Source of the DNA: an uncultured Rhodoblastus sp.
GTDB lineage: Bacteria > Pseudomonadota > Alphaproteobacteria > Rhizobiales > Beijerinckiaceae
Direction of reading: 5' to 3'
DNA: 64,000 nucleotides
Assembly (NCBI RefSeq): GCF_903903185.1
Contig: NZ_CAIUXT010000098.1
Span: 16,954 to 80,953, forward strand
Shown in pieces: positions 1 to 11,610 of this stretch; position 1 is the first letter of the stretch; the number at the start of each line of letters is the position of its first letter. The notes beneath the pieces are model-generated. The model was not told where the DNA came from. It saw only the letters and a program-made list of their open reading frames with translations, and ran no database searches. A program made the translations under genes and the position numbers.

Positions 1-1799
1 ATCTCGGCGGCGGCGGCGACGTAGCTGCCAAAGCCCATGAAAGAGGCGAGGCCGCGAAAAACGCCCTTCGGCGGCGCCGCCTTCCAGCCGATGCGCTCGG
101 CCACGGCGTCGAGCACGGCCCTTTGCTTCGGGTGTTTGCCCATCAGGGAGCGGCGGAACGCGTAAGGGTCCGCGCCGGCTTCATGCGCCAATTCGTCGAT
201 GAAGGATTCGAGATAGATCGCATTATGGTTGATGTTGACGCCGCGCCAGAAGCCGGGCGGAACCGGCGGATTGCGCATCGCGTGTTCGACCAGCAGGTTG
301 GGAAAATCATAGCCGAGCGCGGCGTCGCCTGTTGCTGCCAGACCTTGCAGCGCGCCGGGGTCGAAGCCGTCCTTGATCGCCTCGGGCCGGATGCTGGCGG
401 TGATCGACTGCCCGGACAGGCGAATGCGCAGGGCGGTGAGCTGGTTGTTCTCGTCGAAGGCGCCCGTCAGCTTGCATTGCGTGATCGGGTGATATTTGCC
501 GTGCTGCATGTCCTCTTCGCGCGACCACAGCAATTTGACCGGCGTATCCGGAAATTGTTTGGCGACCAGCACGGCCTGGGTCACGTAATCGGTAAAACCG
601 CGCCGGCCGAAACCGCCGCCGAGAATGTGCTTGTGCACGTCGCATTTTTCGGGCGGCAGGCCGGAGGCCGCGACGACCGCAGCGAAAGCCGCCTCGCCGT
701 TCTGCGTGCCGGTCCAGACTTCGCAGCGTTCCGGCGTATAGAGCGCCGTGGCGTTGAGCGGCTCCATCGCCGCATGATTTTGATAGGGATAGGAGTAAAC
801 CGACTCGACGACCTTTTTGGCGCCGGCGATGGCGGCCTTGGCGTCGCCGACCTTGTTGCCGACCCCGGCGGGCGCGGCATCGTCGAGCCCCTCGGCGAGG
901 AAGGCGGCGATGGACTCGCTCGACACCGAAGCATTCGGGCCTTCGTCCCAGACGATCGGCAAGGCGTCGAGCGCCTTCTTGGCGCGCCACCAGCTGTCGG
1001 CGACGACCGCGACCGCCGAGTCGCCAACCTTCACCGCCCTGGGAGAGCCCGGCAATCCGGCGATTTTGGTTTCGTCGAAACTTTTCAGCCTGCCGCCGAA
1101 CACCGGGCAATCCTTGATCGCGGCGTTAAGCAATCCCGGCAGTTTCACATCTATGCCATAGACCATCGAGCCGTCGGTCTTTTCCGCGGTGTCGAGCCGG
1201 AGCAGGCTTTTTCCGGCGATCTTCCACTCGCTGGGGTCCTTGAGCGCGACGTCGGCGGGCGGCTTCAGTTTCGACGCGGCTTCGGCCACCTTGCCGAAGG
1301 TCGTCACCTGGCCCGAGGGGGCATGGATCAGCAGGCCCCTTTCCGCCTGAATTTCGCCGGCCGGGACCTCCCATTGATTGGCGGCCGCCTGAATCAGCAT
1401 TTCGCGCGCCGTGGCGCCGCCCTTGCGGACATATTCCTGCGAGCCGCGTATGCCCCGGCTGCCGCCGGTCGCAAAATCGCCCCAGACGCGCTTGCGCGAC
1501 AAATTCTGCCCCGGCGTCGGATATTCCGTGGTCACGTTCTCCCAGGCGCATTCAAGCTCTTCGGCGACGAGCTGCGCCAATCCGGTCAGCGTGCCTTGCC
1601 CCATTTCCGAGCGGGCGATGCGGATGACGACGGCGTCATCCGGCCTGACGACCACCCAGGCGTTGACCTCGGGCGCGCCTTCTTCCGCCAGCGCGCCCCG
1701 GGGTCCGCCGGGTATGTCGAGACCGAGCGCCAATCCGGCGCCGAGCGTGGCGCCGCCGACGATGAAGCCGCGACGGGAGGGCGAAAAGCCTTGCGTCAT
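1..1799 (-). CDS. iorB: Isoquinoline 1-oxidoreductase-type molybdopterin-binding subunit (partial)
   Basis: This is the large, molybdopterin-binding subunit of a xanthine-oxidase-family hydroxylase of the isoquinoline/aldehyde oxidoreductase type. The ATG at 1799 is followed by a twin-arginine signal (SRRGFIVGGA, Arg9-Arg10), so the folded cofactor-loaded enzyme is expected to be exported to the periplasm. About 599 codons are visible and the frame is still open at base 1, so the C-terminus lies outside the window; family members are usually above 700 residues. It follows its iron-sulfur partner gene by 11 bp, so the two form one transcription unit. The true substrate (N-heterocycle or aldehyde) cannot be read from the sequence. 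Confidence 0.85.
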   Translation of the reverse strand, partial: MTQGFSPSRRGFIVGGATLGAGLALGLDIPGGPRGALAEEGAPEVNAWVVVRPDDAVVIRIARSEMGQGTLTGLAQLVAEELECAWENVTTEYPTPGQNLSRKRVWGDFATGGSRGIRGSQEYVRKGGATAREMLIQAAANQWEVPAGEIQAERGLLIHAPSGQVTTFGKVAEAASKLKPPADVALKDPSEWKIAGKSLLRLDTAEKTDGSMVYGIDVKLPGLLNAAIKDCPVFGGRLKSFDETKIAGLPGSPRAVKVGDSAVAVVADSWWRAKKALDALPIVWDEGPNASVSSESIAAFLAEGLDDAAPAGVGNKVGDAKAAIAGAKKVVESVYSYPYQNHAAMEPLNATALYTPERCEVWTGTQNGEAAFAAVVAASGLPPEKCDVHKHILGGGFGRRGFTDYVTQAVLVAKQFPDTPVKLLWSREEDMQHGKYHPITQCKLTGAFDENNQLTALRIRLSGQSITASIRPEAIKDGFDPGALQGLAATGDAALGYDFPNLLVEHAMRNPPVPPGFWRGVNINHNAIYLESFIDELAHEAGADPYAFRRSLMGKHPKQRAVLDAVAERIGWKAAPPKGVFRGLASFMGFGSYVAAAAE

Positions 1800-1810
1800 T
1801 TTCGACCCTT

Positions 1811-2260
1811 TCAAGCTTCAGCCGCGGCGTGAATCGCCGCGCGCGCCTGCTGGAACGTGCCGCAGCGGCAAATATTGCCGATCGCCGCGTCAATATCGCG
1901 GTCCGTCGGCTTCGGCTTATCCTTGAGCAGCGCCGCCGCCGCCATCAGCATCCCGCTCTGGCAATAGCCGCATTGCGGGACGTCGTGATCGATCCAGGCC
2001 TGCTGCAGACGATGCGGCGCGCCGTTTTCGGCCAGCGCCTCGATGGTGACGATGTTCTTGCCGGTGACATCGGCGACGGTGACGCCGCAGGAGCGGACGG
2101 CGGCGCCATCGACATGGACCGTGCAGGCGCCGCATTGGCCGATGCCGCAGCCGTATTTCGTGCCGGTCAGACCGATGTTTTCGCGGATCGCCCAGAGCAG
2201 CGGCGTGTCGGGTTCGACATCCACTTCCGCCTGCCGCCCGTTTACATTAAGCGCAACCAT
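1811..2260 (-). CDS. iorA: Isoquinoline 1-oxidoreductase-type [2Fe-2S] subunit
   Basis: This 149-aa electron-transfer subunit carries two [2Fe-2S] clusters and works with the molybdopterin subunit encoded 11 bp downstream. The N-terminal plant-ferredoxin cluster ligands are Cys38, Cys43, Cys46 and Cys58 (CGIGQCGAC then C). The C-terminal helical domain supplies Cys97, Cys100, Cys131 and Cys133 (CGYC and CRC). It has no signal peptide of its own. In this family the small subunit is exported by riding on the Tat signal of the large subunit, which is visible here. No FAD subunit gene is adjacent, as is usual for Ior-type enzymes that pass electrons to a cytochrome. Confidence 0.9.
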   Translation of the reverse strand: MVALNVNGRQAEVDVEPDTPLLWAIRENIGLTGTKYGCGIGQCGACTVHVDGAAVRSCGVTVADVTGKNIVTIEALAENGAPHRLQQAWIDHDVPQCGYCQSGMLMAAAALLKDKPKPTDRDIDAAIGNICRCGTFQQARAAIHAAAEA

Positions 2261-2360
2261 TCGCCCGTCTCCGATTTCCGACTAATTAAGTATAAAACAG
2301 CCGCCGCCCATCCGCCAATGGTTCTGTCGGCGCCGGCAGTCGGTTTGCGGCCACAATGGT

Positions 2361-3884
2361 TCAGGGCGCCGCCTGTCCTGCCGTCGCCGCCAGCAAAGCC
2401 TCCGGCGGTCGCGTCCAGCCGCCGCCCAATGCCTGATACAGCGTCGTCGTCGCCTGAAAATGCGCCGAGCGCACCTGCACCAGCAAGTCCTCGGCCTGAA
2501 AAAGCGTATTCTGGATCACCGCCAGCGTCACAATGTCCATGGTTCCGGTCTGCAATTGCAGAAAGGCGTCTTCATAGGCCCTTTGCGCGGATTTCACCGC
2601 AAGCGTCTGCAATCTCAACTGTTCTGCGGTCTTGGCGACGGCGATCAGGCCGTTTTCGACATCGGAAAAGGACGTCAGGATCGTCTTGCGGTAATCGGCC
2701 AGCAATTCGTCGAATTTGCCCTTTTGCAGATCGAGTTGCCCCTGCAACGCGCCGCCGTTGAAGATCGGCTGGGCCAGATTGGCGGCGAAGGAATAGGCCG
2801 CCGCCTGCGGCGTGAACAGGTTCTTGAACACCGCGCTGAGAATTCCATATTGGCCGGTCAGGGTGACGTCCGGGAAAAAGGCGGCGCGGGCGACACTCAC
2901 CTGAAGCCCCTGCGCGGCGAGCCGGTCCTCCGCCTCGGCGACGTCGGGGCGGCGCAGCAGCAGTTTCGACGGCAGGCCCGCCCGGACCGCCGGGTCGGTG
3001 AGGCGCTCCAGCGAGCCCCCCTTGATCGAAACGCTTTCGGGCGTGCGCCCGAGCAGCACCGCCAGCAGGTTGCGGTCCTGCAATTCGATCTGCTCCAGCG
3101 GCGGCACGTTGGCGCGCTGCTGCGCCACGATGGTGGTCTGCTGGGCCTCGTCGAGTGCCGACGAGGTTCCCACCGCCCGGCGGGCGACGATGGCGCGCAG
3201 CACATGTTCCGCCAACGCGACGTTCTGGTGGGCGACGCGCAGGCGGTCCTGCGCGGCGAGAAGCTGGAAATAGAGGTTGACCACGGAGGCCGTGGTCGAG
3301 AGCGCCACCACGTCGCGGTCGAAAACGGAGGCCTGCGCCGACAACAGCCCCGAAGCGGCGGCGTCGTGGTTCTTGTTCCAGAAGTCGATCTCGTAGGAGG
3401 CGTTGAGATTGAGCCCGAACGCATTGGTGCGCTGGCTGCGGTAGGGCGGCGAAAACGCCTTGCTCACGCCGGGAATCAGCGCCTGCCCCCCGGCGCCCCC
3501 GGCGGCCACCGTCGGATAAAGCGTGGCGGCGGCGACGCGCGCCTGCGCCTCCGCCTCGGCGATGCGCGCCACCGCCGCGGCAATGTCGAGATTCTGGCTT
3601 TGCGCCTGCGCGACCAGATGGGTGAGTTCCTTCGAACCGAACCGCGCGGGCCAGTCGTCGAGTTCTCGCTGGAGCGCCACGCGCCCGCCGCCGCCGACCG
3701 CCTGAAAACGCGTCGGCGTGGCGATGCCGGAGTCAAGCGATTCCTTGTCCAGATCGCATCCCGCCAGCGCCAAAACCAGCAAGGCCCAAAATGCCGCCGT
3801 CGCCGCGGGCGCGGTCCGGCCCTCGCGCCTGATCGGGTCCCGTTTCGTTCCGCTGCGGCGGCCTGAACCGTTTAATCCTACCAT
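2361..3884 (-). CDS. RND efflux outer-membrane lipoprotein, NodT/OprM family
   Basis: This 507-aa outer-membrane channel of a tripartite efflux system would form the exit duct for the RND pumps encoded divergently. After a basic N-terminus there is a hydrophobic segment ending in a lipobox (LAGC, Cys43), so it should be a lipoprotein. The body has two repeated outer-membrane-factor units, each rich in AEAEAQ-type helices and closing beta segments such as the one near LTGQYGIL. It is divergent from the adaptor gene, with 168 bp between the starts. The start at 3884 gives a longer basic leader than usual; an internal start is possible but no better ribosome site was found. Confidence 0.88.
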   Translation of the reverse strand: MVGLNGSGRRSGTKRDPIRREGRTAPAATAAFWALLVLALAGCDLDKESLDSGIATPTRFQAVGGGGRVALQRELDDWPARFGSKELTHLVAQAQSQNLDIAAAVARIAEAEAQARVAAATLYPTVAAGGAGGQALIPGVSKAFSPPYRSQRTNAFGLNLNASYEIDFWNKNHDAAASGLLSAQASVFDRDVVALSTTASVVNLYFQLLAAQDRLRVAHQNVALAEHVLRAIVARRAVGTSSALDEAQQTTIVAQQRANVPPLEQIELQDRNLLAVLLGRTPESVSIKGGSLERLTDPAVRAGLPSKLLLRRPDVAEAEDRLAAQGLQVSVARAAFFPDVTLTGQYGILSAVFKNLFTPQAAAYSFAANLAQPIFNGGALQGQLDLQKGKFDELLADYRKTILTSFSDVENGLIAVAKTAEQLRLQTLAVKSAQRAYEDAFLQLQTGTMDIVTLAVIQNTLFQAEDLLVQVRSAHFQATTTLYQALGGGWTRPPEALLAATAGQAAP

Positions 3885-4052
3885 TTAAATACGCTTCTAC
3901 CGGTCAAAACAGGCCATGACCCCATCAACAGGATGGAAGCCTCTTGCTAATTTCCTATCGTATAAATAGGATTAAATGGCAAGTCTCGTTGTGACCGGTT
4001 TTCGGTTATCGGGCGGCGGGTTTTCCCCGCCGCCGCTGCCAATGGTTCGCCC
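3885..4052. promoter_or_regulatory. Divergent efflux promoter region with inverted repeat
   Basis: This 168-bp region between the divergent outer-membrane factor and adaptor genes is AT-rich compared with its surroundings. It holds an inverted repeat, CCTAT (3954-3958) and ATAGG (3966-3970), separated by the 7-nt CGTATAA, which also looks like part of a -10 element. No efflux regulator gene adjoins the operon, so which protein, if any, binds here is unknown. The operator assignment is inference only. Confidence 0.3.
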
Positions 4053-5339
4053 ATGAGTTCCGACGTCGTCGCATCCGATCCTTCTTTGACCGCCCCGGCC
4101 GCCGAGTCGCGCCCGAAGCGCTGGCGGCGCCGTCTCGCCATACTGGCCGCCTCGCTGGCCGCTCTCGCGGCGGCGGGCTGGAGCGTCAAGACGAGCTATT
4201 TCACCGAAGCCGCCCCGCCCGGCCCGCGTGCGCGCGGGCCCGCCGTCACCGTCGAATCCGCGCTGGTCGCCAAGGGCGGCTTTCCGGTGACGCTGAGCGG
4301 TCTCGGCACGGTCGCCTCGCTGGCCACTTCGGTCGTCAAGTCGCAGATTTCCGGCCAATTGCAGCAGATCAATTTTCAGGAGGGACAATTGGTCAAGGCG
4401 GGCGACGTTCTCGCCCAGGTCGATCCCCGGCCCTACCGCCTGACGCTTGCCCAGGCCGAGGGCCAATTGCGCCGCGACTCCGCCACTCTCGAAAACGCCG
4501 AACGCGACCTCGTCCGCTACGAGACCTTGCGCAAAAAAATGGCCGACGCGGTTTCCGGGCAGCAGGTCGACACCCAGCGCGCGCTGATCGAGCAGACCAG
4601 GGGCACGGTGGCCATCGATCAGGCGCTGGTCGATCAGGCGCGGCTCAACCTCGATTATACAAGGATCGTTTCGCTGATCGACGGCCAGGTCGGCCTGCGT
4701 CAGGTGGACCAGGGCAATTACGTTCAGGCCAGCGATCCCAATGGCCTCGTGGTCGTCACCCAGCTCTCGCCGATCACCGTGGTCTTCACCTTGCCGGCCC
4801 GCGATCTGCCCGCCGTGCTGAAACGTTTCCGCGCCGGCGAGGAATTGCCGGTTTCCGTCTATGACAAGGATCGCGGCAAGCCGCTGGCGCGCGGCAAGCT
4901 CGCGGCGATCGACAATCAGATCGACCCGACCACCGGCACGGTGAAATTGCGCGCGCTGTTCGCCAATGAGGACGAACGGCTTTATCCCAATCAATTCGTC
5001 AATGCCGAAGTGCTGGTGGAAAAGCTGCAAAATGTCGTGCTGGCGCCGAGCGCGGCGGTGCAGCGCGGCGCCAAGGGCGCCTTCGCCTATGTGGTCGGCG
5101 CGGAAAATACCGTCAGCGCGCGCAATATTGTGCTTGGCCCCGGCAATGGCGACGCGGTCGTGGTCGAAAGCGGCCTGCGCGAGGGCGAGCGCGTCGTGAC
5201 GTTGGGCGCGGATCGGCTGCGCGAGGGCGCCAGCGTCACGCTGCCCACGCCCCGCGAGGCTGAACAGGCGCCGCGCAAAGCCGAGGGCGCGGCTCGCGAC
5301 GGCGCGGAAAAGAATGGCGCGCGCGACGGCAGATCATGA
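4053..5339 (+). CDS. mdtA: RND efflux periplasmic adaptor, MdtA-like
   Basis: This 428-aa HlyD/MFP-family adaptor links the inner-membrane RND pump to the outer-membrane channel. A basic N-terminus precedes one hydrophobic anchor (about residues 28-45). A lipoyl/barrel-sandwich domain with a coiled-coil hairpin follows ([18 protein letters not shown] near residue 100, then [19 protein letters not shown]), then the beta-barrel and membrane-proximal domains. The acidic/basic tail after about residue 395 is low complexity. Its TGA overlaps the ATG of the first pump gene (ATGA at 5336), indicating translational coupling. The adaptor plus two different pumps is the arrangement of the E. coli MdtABC system; the exact substrate is unknown. 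Confidence 0.88.
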   Translation: MSSDVVASDPSLTAPAAESRPKRWRRRLAILAASLAALAAAGWSVKTSYFTEAAPPGPRARGPAVTVESALVAKGGFPVTLSGLGTVASLATSVVKSQISGQLQQINFQEGQLVKAGDVLAQVDPRPYRLTLAQAEGQLRRDSATLENAERDLVRYETLRKKMADAVSGQQVDTQRALIEQTRGTVAIDQALVDQARLNLDYTRIVSLIDGQVGLRQVDQGNYVQASDPNGLVVVTQLSPITVVFTLPARDLPAVLKRFRAGEELPVSVYDKDRGKPLARGKLAAIDNQIDPTTGTVKLRALFANEDERLYPNQFVNAEVLVEKLQNVVLAPSAAVQRGAKGAFAYVVGAENTVSARNIVLGPGNGDAVVVESGLREGERVVTLGADRLREGASVTLPTPREAEQAPRKAEGAARDGAEKNGARDGRS

Positions 5340-8300
5340 GCGGCGGCGTCTCGAAACCCTTCATTCTCCGCCCGGTCGCTACCTCGCTGTTGATGGCGGC
5401 GATCCTGCTCGCCGGCGTCATCGCCTATAAATTGCTGCCGGTCTCGGCTTTGCCGCAGATCGATTATCCGACCATCGAAGTGCGCACCTTCTATCCCGGC
5501 GCCTCGCCGGAGGTGATGGCGGCTTCCGTCACCGCGCCGCTGGAGCGCCAGTTCGGCCAGATGCCCGGCCTCGCGCAAATGGGCTCGACCAGCGCCTCCG
5601 GCGCTTCGGTCGTGACCTTGCAATTCGCCCTGACGCTGCCGCTCGATTCCGCCGAGCAGCAGGTGCAGGCGGCGATCAATGCGGCCAGCAGCTTTCTGCC
5701 CGCCGATCTGCCGGCGCCGCCGATCTACGCCAAGATCAATCCCGCCGACGCGCCGGTGCTGACGCTGGCGATCACCTCGAAAGACCTGCCGCTGACCCGG
5801 GTGCAGGATCTCGTAGACAGCCGCATCGCTCAGAAAATCTCTCAGCTCGGCGGCGTCGGCCTGGTCGCGGTCAGCGGCGGCAATCGTCCGGCGGTGGCGG
5901 TGCGCGCCGATCCGGCGCGGCTCGCCGCGCTCGATCTGTCGCTCGAGGATCTGCGCGCGGCCATCGCCAGCGCCAATGTCAATATTCCCAAGGGCAATAT
6001 CGACGGACCGAAACAGGAATTCGCCATCGGCGCCAATGACCAGCTCAAAAATCCACAGGAGTATGAATCGCTGGTGGTCGCCTATCGTCGCGGCGCGCCG
6101 GTGCGGCTCATCGACGTCGCGCAGATCGAGGAGGCGGCGGAAAATCGCGAACTCGGCGCCTGGAGCAATGGCGAGCCGGCGATTATCGTCGATGTCCGCC
6201 GGCAGCCCGGCGCCAATGTCATCGGCGTCGTCGATCAGATCAAGGCGGTGCTGCCCTCCCTGCAAGCCTCGCTGCCCGCCTCGCTCGATCTGGCCATCGT
6301 CTCGGACCGCACCGCCACGATCCGCGCCTCGGTCGCCGACGTGCAGTTCGAACTCTTGCTCGCCGTGCTGCTGGTGGTCGGCGTCATCTATGTTTTTCTG
6401 CGCGACTGGCGCGCCACGCTGATCCCGAGCATCGCCGTTCCGGTCTCGCTGATCGGCGCTTTTTCCGCCGTCTCGGCCTTCGGCTTCAGCCTGAACAATC
6501 TCACCCTGATGGCCTTGACCATCGCCACCGGCTTTGTCGTCGATGACGCCATCGTCATGGTGGAAAATATCTCCCGCTATCTCGAAGACGGCCATTCGCC
6601 GTTGCAGGCGGCGCTGCGCGGCGCGCAAGAGATCGGCTTCACCATCGTGTCGCTGACCATTTCGCTGATCGCCGTGCTGATCCCGTTGTTGTTCATGGGC
6701 GACGTCACCGGGCGGCTGTTCCGTGAATTCGCGGTGACCCTCGCCGTGACCATCGCGCTTTCGGCGGTGGTGTCGCTGACGCTCGCGCCCATGCTGGCGG
6801 CGAAAATCCTGCGCCGCAAGGATGTCCACACCCATCATATCGATGAGCCCGACGCCGGCTGGTTCGACCGGCTGATCGACGCCTATGGCCGGCTGTTGCG
6901 CGTGGTCATCAGGCATTCGCGGATCACGCTGGCGGTGTTCGCCGCGACGCTCGTCGCCAGCGTGGCGCTTTATATCTATATCCCCAAAGGCTTTTTTCCG
7001 GTGCAGGACACCGGGCTGATCGAAGCCGTGGTCGAAGGCGGCCAGGACCTGTCTTTCGACGCCATGGCGCGCCAGCAGCAGGAGCTGGCGAGGCGCCTGC
7101 TCGACGATCCCGCCATCGCCGGCGTCTCCTCGCTGGTGGGCGTCGATGGCGTCAATCGCTCGGTCAATGTCGGAAGGCTGCTGATCAAGCTGAAACCGCG
7201 CGATGAGCGCCGCGAATCGCTCTCGGCCCTGCTGCGGCGCCTGAAGGAAACCGGCGATGCCCAGGCCGGCCTGTCGCTCTATCTCCAGCCCGTGCAGGAC
7301 ATGACCATCGACGCCTCCTTGAGCCGCGGCGAATATCATTTCGTGCTGCAGGACGCCAACGCCGCCGAATTGCAGGACTACGCGCCCAAGCTGGTCAGTC
7401 GGCTGCGCCAGTCGCCCCTGCTGCGCGACGTTTCGAGCAGCGCGCAGAATAATGGCCGTTCGCTTTATGTCGATATCGACCGCGACGCGGCGGCGCGTTA
7501 TGGCATTTCCGTCGCGGCCATCGACAACACCCTTTATGACGCTTTCGGCCAGCGCATTGTCTCGACCATCTTCACCCAGGCGAGCCAATATCGCGTGCTG
7601 CTCGAAGCCCAAAGGGGCGAAACCGGCCGCGCCGCGCTGGAGCAACTGCACGTCGCCAACGCCTCGGGCGGCCAGACGCCGCTCTCCGCCCTGGTCAAGC
7701 TGCGCGAAGTCGCCGCGCCGCTGACCATCGATCATCTGGCGCAATTTCCCGCCGTGACCTTGTCCTTCAACCTCGCCCCGGGCGCCTCGCTCGGTCAGGC
7801 GGTGAAGGCCATTGAAGAAGCCCGGGCCGATCTCGGCACGCCGGCTTCGGTGATCCTGAACCCCCAGGGCGCCATGCAGGCCTTCACCTCTTCGGCGACC
7901 GGCACGATCCTTCTGGTGATCGCCGCCATCGTCACCGTCTATATCGTGCTCGGCGTGCTTTACGAAAGCTACATCCACCCGCTGACCATTCTCTCCACCC
8001 TGCCCTCGGCGGGCATCGGGGCGTTGCTCGCGCTGATGCTGGCGGGTCAGGATCTCGGCGTGATCGGCATTATCGGGGTCATCCTGCTGATCGGCATCGT
8101 CAAGAAAAACGCCATCATGATGATCGATTTCGCCATCGAGGCGCGCCGCTCCGGGCTTGGCGCCGAAGAGGCGATCGTGCGCGCCTGCCTGTTGCGCTTC
8201 CGCCCGATTCTGATGACGACGCTGGCGGCGCTGCTTGGCGCCGCGCCGCTGATCTTTGGGGGCGGCGAAGGATCGGAACTGCGCTTTCCGCTCGGCGTCG

Positions 8301-8437
8301 CCATCGCCGGCGGCCTGATCTTCAGCCAGGTCCTCACCCTGTTCAGCACGCCGGTGATCTATCTGGCCTTCGACCGGTTGATTGGCGCGCCGGCGCCGCA
8401 ATTACTGGGCGGCGTTGCGGAGGCCGAAACCGCATGA
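5336..8437 (+). CDS. mdtB: RND efflux permease, MdtB-like
   Basis: This 1033-aa inner-membrane proton/drug antiporter of the HAE1 RND family should have twelve transmembrane helices with two large periplasmic loops. The proton-relay Asp pair is present in TM4 (Asp403-Asp404 in [13 protein letters not shown]), and the Lys of TM10 lies in [10 protein letters not shown] (about Lys923-924). The start overlaps the adaptor stop and its own stop overlaps the next pump (ATGA at 8434), so the three genes are coupled. In MdtBC systems the pump is a heterotrimer of the two paralogues, which fits two adjacent, diverged pump genes here. Confidence 0.9.
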   Translation: MSGGVSKPFILRPVATSLLMAAILLAGVIAYKLLPVSALPQIDYPTIEVRTFYPGASPEVMAASVTAPLERQFGQMPGLAQMGSTSASGASVVTLQFALTLPLDSAEQQVQAAINAASSFLPADLPAPPIYAKINPADAPVLTLAITSKDLPLTRVQDLVDSRIAQKISQLGGVGLVAVSGGNRPAVAVRADPARLAALDLSLEDLRAAIASANVNIPKGNIDGPKQEFAIGANDQLKNPQEYESLVVAYRRGAPVRLIDVAQIEEAAENRELGAWSNGEPAIIVDVRRQPGANVIGVVDQIKAVLPSLQASLPASLDLAIVSDRTATIRASVADVQFELLLAVLLVVGVIYVFLRDWRATLIPSIAVPVSLIGAFSAVSAFGFSLNNLTLMALTIATGFVVDDAIVMVENISRYLEDGHSPLQAALRGAQEIGFTIVSLTISLIAVLIPLLFMGDVTGRLFREFAVTLAVTIALSAVVSLTLAPMLAAKILRRKDVHTHHIDEPDAGWFDRLIDAYGRLLRVVIRHSRITLAVFAATLVASVALYIYIPKGFFPVQDTGLIEAVVEGGQDLSFDAMARQQQELARRLLDDPAIAGVSSLVGVDGVNRSVNVGRLLIKLKPRDERRESLSALLRRLKETGDAQAGLSLYLQPVQDMTIDASLSRGEYHFVLQDANAAELQDYAPKLVSRLRQSPLLRDVSSSAQNNGRSLYVDIDRDAAARYGISVAAIDNTLYDAFGQRIVSTIFTQASQYRVLLEAQRGETGRAALEQLHVANASGGQTPLSALVKLREVAAPLTIDHLAQFPAVTLSFNLAPGASLGQAVKAIEEARADLGTPASVILNPQGAMQAFTSSATGTILLVIAAIVTVYIVLGVLYESYIHPLTILSTLPSAGIGALLALMLAGQDLGVIGIIGVILLIGIVKKNAIMMIDFAIEARRSGLGAEEAIVRACLLRFRPILMTTLAALLGAAPLIFGGGEGSELRFPLGVAIAGGLIFSQVLTLFSTPVIYLAFDRLIGAPAPQLLGGVAEAETA

Positions 8438-11400
8438 GCCTGATGCTCACGGCTATCAAGCGGCCGGTCGGGACGAGCCTGTTGATGCTCGCGGTGACGC
8501 TGGCCGGAGCGGCGGCGTTTTTCCTGCTTCCCGCCGCGCCGGTGCCCCTGATCGATTACCCGGTCTATTCGGTTTCCGCGACCATGCCCGGCGCCGATCC
8601 GCAGACCATGGCTGCGTCGGTCGCCACGCCGCTGGAGCGACGGCTGGGCCAGATCGCCGACGTCAACGAAATGACCTCGACCGCTTCGCTCGGTTCGGCA
8701 AGGGTTTCGCTGCAATTCGCCCTCACACGCAATGTCGATGGCGCGAGCCGCGACATTCAGGCGGCGATTGCGGCGGCGCGGGCGGACCTGCCGGCGTCGC
8801 TGCGCAACAATCCGACCTTCAAGAGCTCCAACCCGGCGGAAGTGCCGGTCGTCATCATCGCCCTGAACACCAACCGGCTGACCATGGGCGATCTGTTCGA
8901 TTACGCCTCGAATGTGTTGCAGCCGAAATTTTCGCAATTGTCCGGCGTCGGCCAGGTCACGGTGGGCGGCAGCGCCTTGCCGGCGGTGCGCGTCGAAATC
9001 GATCCCGGCGCCTTGAACAAATTCGGCGTATCGCTGGAAGACGTGCGCGCCGCGCTCGCCGCCGCCAATGTGCTCAGCCCCAAAGGCGCGATCGACGAAG
9101 GCGACCGGCGTTTGCAGATCTACGCCAATGACCAGTCGCGCAAGGCGCGCGATTATGTCGATCTCGTCATCGCCAATCGCAATGGCGCCGTCGTGCGCCT
9201 CAAGGATGTCGCGGAAGTCGTGGATTCGGTCGAGGACCTGCGCAATTACGGCATCAGCAATGGCGTCGCCGGCGTGCAGATCCAGATCATCCGCGCGCCC
9301 GGCGCCAATTTCATCGACGTGGTCGATCGCATCAAGGCCTTGATGGTCCCGCTGTCCGCGGCCTTGCCCGCCGATATCGAGATGCATCTGGTGCAGGATC
9401 GCACCCTGACGATCCGCAGTTCGCTGCGCGACGTCGAAGCGACTTTGCTCATCACGATACTGCTGGTGATTTTCACGGTCTATCTGTTCCTGCGCGACTG
9501 GCGCGCGACCCTTGTCCCCAGCATCGCCGTTCCGGTCTCGCTGATCGGCGCCTTCGCCGGCATGTATGCGCTCAATTACAGCCTCAACAATCTGTCGCTG
9601 ATGGCCTTGACCATCGCCACCGGCTTTGTCGTCGACGACGTCGTCGTGGTGGTGGAGAACGTCGTGCGCCATATGGAGCTTGGCGCCACGCGGATGCGCG
9701 CCTGTATCGACGGTTCGCGCGAAGTCATGTCCACGGTTCTGTCGATGAGCCTGTCGCTGGTGGCGGTGTTCACGCCGGTGATGTTCATGGGCGGCCTGAT
9801 CGGCAAGATGATGCAGGAATTCGCCGTCACCCTGTCGCTGGCCATTCTGATTTCGCTGGTTCTGGCGATCACGGCGACGCCGATGCTCTGCTCTCGGCTG
9901 TTGCGCGCGAAGCCGGGGCACGACGATAATTTCCTGCTGCGCGCCAGCGGCCGCGCCTTCGACGCCGTGCATCGCGGCTACCTGTCGTCGCTCGGCGTGG
10001 CGATGCGCCATCGCCGGGCCACGCTGGCGGTGTTGCTGGCGGCCATCGGGCTGAATTTCTATCTTTTCTCCATCGTGCCCAAAGGGTTTTTCCCGACGCA
10101 GGACACCGGCCGCATGCGCGGCAATATCGTCGCCGATCAGGCGGTGTCCTTCACCGTGATGAAACAGAAAATGGAGCAATTCGTCGCCATTCTGCAAGCC
10201 GACCCGGCGATTGAATCGGCGACCGGCGCGATTGGCGGCTCCTTCGGTCCCGGCGGCGCCGTCAATAACGCCGATCTTCTGATCACGCTGAAACCGCTCG
10301 GCGTGCGCGGCGTCTCGGCCGAGAAGATTTCCGCCCGGCTGCGGCCGCAATTCGCCAAAATTCCCGGCGCGAGCCTGACGCTGCAATCGGTTCAGGATAT
10401 TCGCATGGGCGGCAAATCGTCGAGCGCGCTTTATCAATATACCTTGCAGTCCGACGATCTCGAAGCCTTGCGGGCCTGGACGCCGCGTCTGCTGGAGCGG
10501 CTGCGGCGCGGCAAGGCGCTGCTCGATGTGGCCTCCGACCAGCAGGACAAGGGCTTGCAGACCGAAGTGACGGTGGACCGCGCCAATGCGTCGCGGCTCG
10601 GCCTGAACGCCGCCCAGATCGACAATACGCTTTACGACGCTTACGGCCAGCGGCAGGTCTCGACCATTTTCGAGCCGCTCAACCAGTATCATGTGGTGAT
10701 GGAGCTGGCGCCGCGATTCCAGGACAGGCCGGAAAGCCTGGCGCAGCTTTATATCGGCGCGCCGGGCCCGACGGGGGCGCCCTATTCGGTCACCGGCAAC
10801 GCCTCTGGCGGCGCGGCGATCAGCCTGAAGCCGAAAGCGATGATCCCGCTGGCGAGCGTCGGCAGCCTGCGCCAGACGGTCACGCCGATGCAGGTCAATC
10901 ATGTCGGCAATTTCGCTTCGGCGACCATTTCCTTCAATCTGGCCGAAGGCAAATCCTTGAGCGACGCCGATGCGGAAATCAGACAGGCGCTGGCCGAACT
11001 GAACGCCCCTGCTTCGATTCACGGCGCCTTTTCCGGCAGCGCCGCCGGCTATCAAGAGGCGCTGGCCAATGAGCCGATCCTGATCGCGGCGGCGCTGGCG
11101 GCGGTCTATATCATCCTCGGCATGCTCTACGAGAGCTTCTTCCACCCGTTGACCATCATCTCCACCTTGCCGTCGGCAGGCGTCGGCGCGGTGCTGGCGC
11201 TGATGGCCTTCAACACGGACCTGAGCATCATCGCGATGATCGGCGTGTTGCTGCTGATCGGCATCGTCAAGAAAAACGCCATCATCCTGATCGATTTCGC
11301 CATTGACGCGCGACGCAGCCGCCATCTCTCCGCCGAGGCCGCCATCCGCGAGGCCTGCGACCTGCGCTTCCGCCCGATCCTGATGACCACGATGGTCGCC

Positions 11401-11607
11401 CTGCTCGGCGCCCTGCCGCTGGCGATCGGCTCGGGCGAGGGCGCAGAAATGCGAAAACCGCTCGGCATCGCCATCGTCGGCGGCCTGCTCGTGAGCCAGG
11501 CGCTGACGCTCTACACCACGCCGGTGGTCTATCTTTATATCGACCGTCTTCAGGGCTGGCTGAACCGACGCCGGACCCCTGCGCTCTCGGCGGCGCCCGC
11601 CGAATGA
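8434..11607 (+). CDS. mdtC: RND efflux permease, MdtC-like
   Basis: This 1057-aa second RND pump is coupled to the first through an ATGA overlap and is presumably its heteromeric partner. It keeps the essential Asp pair in TM4 (Asp401-Asp402, [13 protein letters not shown]) and the TM10 Lys (about Lys946-947, [10 protein letters not shown]). The two pumps share the fold and many motifs, including a near-identical [18 protein letters not shown] stretch, consistent with an old duplication. Which paralogue corresponds to MdtB and which to MdtC is by gene order only. Its stop is only 3 bp from the convergent thyA stop, with no obvious terminator between. Confidence 0.9.
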   Translation: MSLMLTAIKRPVGTSLLMLAVTLAGAAAFFLLPAAPVPLIDYPVYSVSATMPGADPQTMAASVATPLERRLGQIADVNEMTSTASLGSARVSLQFALTRNVDGASRDIQAAIAAARADLPASLRNNPTFKSSNPAEVPVVIIALNTNRLTMGDLFDYASNVLQPKFSQLSGVGQVTVGGSALPAVRVEIDPGALNKFGVSLEDVRAALAAANVLSPKGAIDEGDRRLQIYANDQSRKARDYVDLVIANRNGAVVRLKDVAEVVDSVEDLRNYGISNGVAGVQIQIIRAPGANFIDVVDRIKALMVPLSAALPADIEMHLVQDRTLTIRSSLRDVEATLLITILLVIFTVYLFLRDWRATLVPSIAVPVSLIGAFAGMYALNYSLNNLSLMALTIATGFVVDDVVVVVENVVRHMELGATRMRACIDGSREVMSTVLSMSLSLVAVFTPVMFMGGLIGKMMQEFAVTLSLAILISLVLAITATPMLCSRLLRAKPGHDDNFLLRASGRAFDAVHRGYLSSLGVAMRHRRATLAVLLAAIGLNFYLFSIVPKGFFPTQDTGRMRGNIVADQAVSFTVMKQKMEQFVAILQADPAIESATGAIGGSFGPGGAVNNADLLITLKPLGVRGVSAEKISARLRPQFAKIPGASLTLQSVQDIRMGGKSSSALYQYTLQSDDLEALRAWTPRLLERLRRGKALLDVASDQQDKGLQTEVTVDRANASRLGLNAAQIDNTLYDAYGQRQVSTIFEPLNQYHVVMELAPRFQDRPESLAQLYIGAPGPTGAPYSVTGNASGGAAISLKPKAMIPLASVGSLRQTVTPMQVNHVGNFASATISFNLAEGKSLSDADAEIRQALAELNAPASIHGAFSGSAAGYQEALANEPILIAAALAAVYIILGMLYESFFHPLTIISTLPSAGVGAVLALMAFNTDLSIIAMIGVLLLIGIVKKNAIILIDFAIDARRSRHLSAEAAIREACDLRFRPILMTTMVALLGALPLAIGSGEGAEMRKPLGIAIVGGLLVSQALTLYTTPVVYLYIDRLQGWLNRRRTPALSAAPAE

Positions 11608-11610
11608 ATT

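Noticed and set aside
123..1832. Plus-strand 569-codon frame opposite the molybdopterin subunit
   Set aside because: Translation is Arg/Gly/Ala-rich and unlike any protein, while the minus-strand frame shows a Tat signal and family-like sequence.
5087..11325. Very long open frames on the minus strand opposite the two RND pump genes
   Set aside because: They run antisense through well-recognised pumps, have Arg/Gln/Asp-rich unnatural composition and match no family. High GC content keeps stop codons rare on the other strand.
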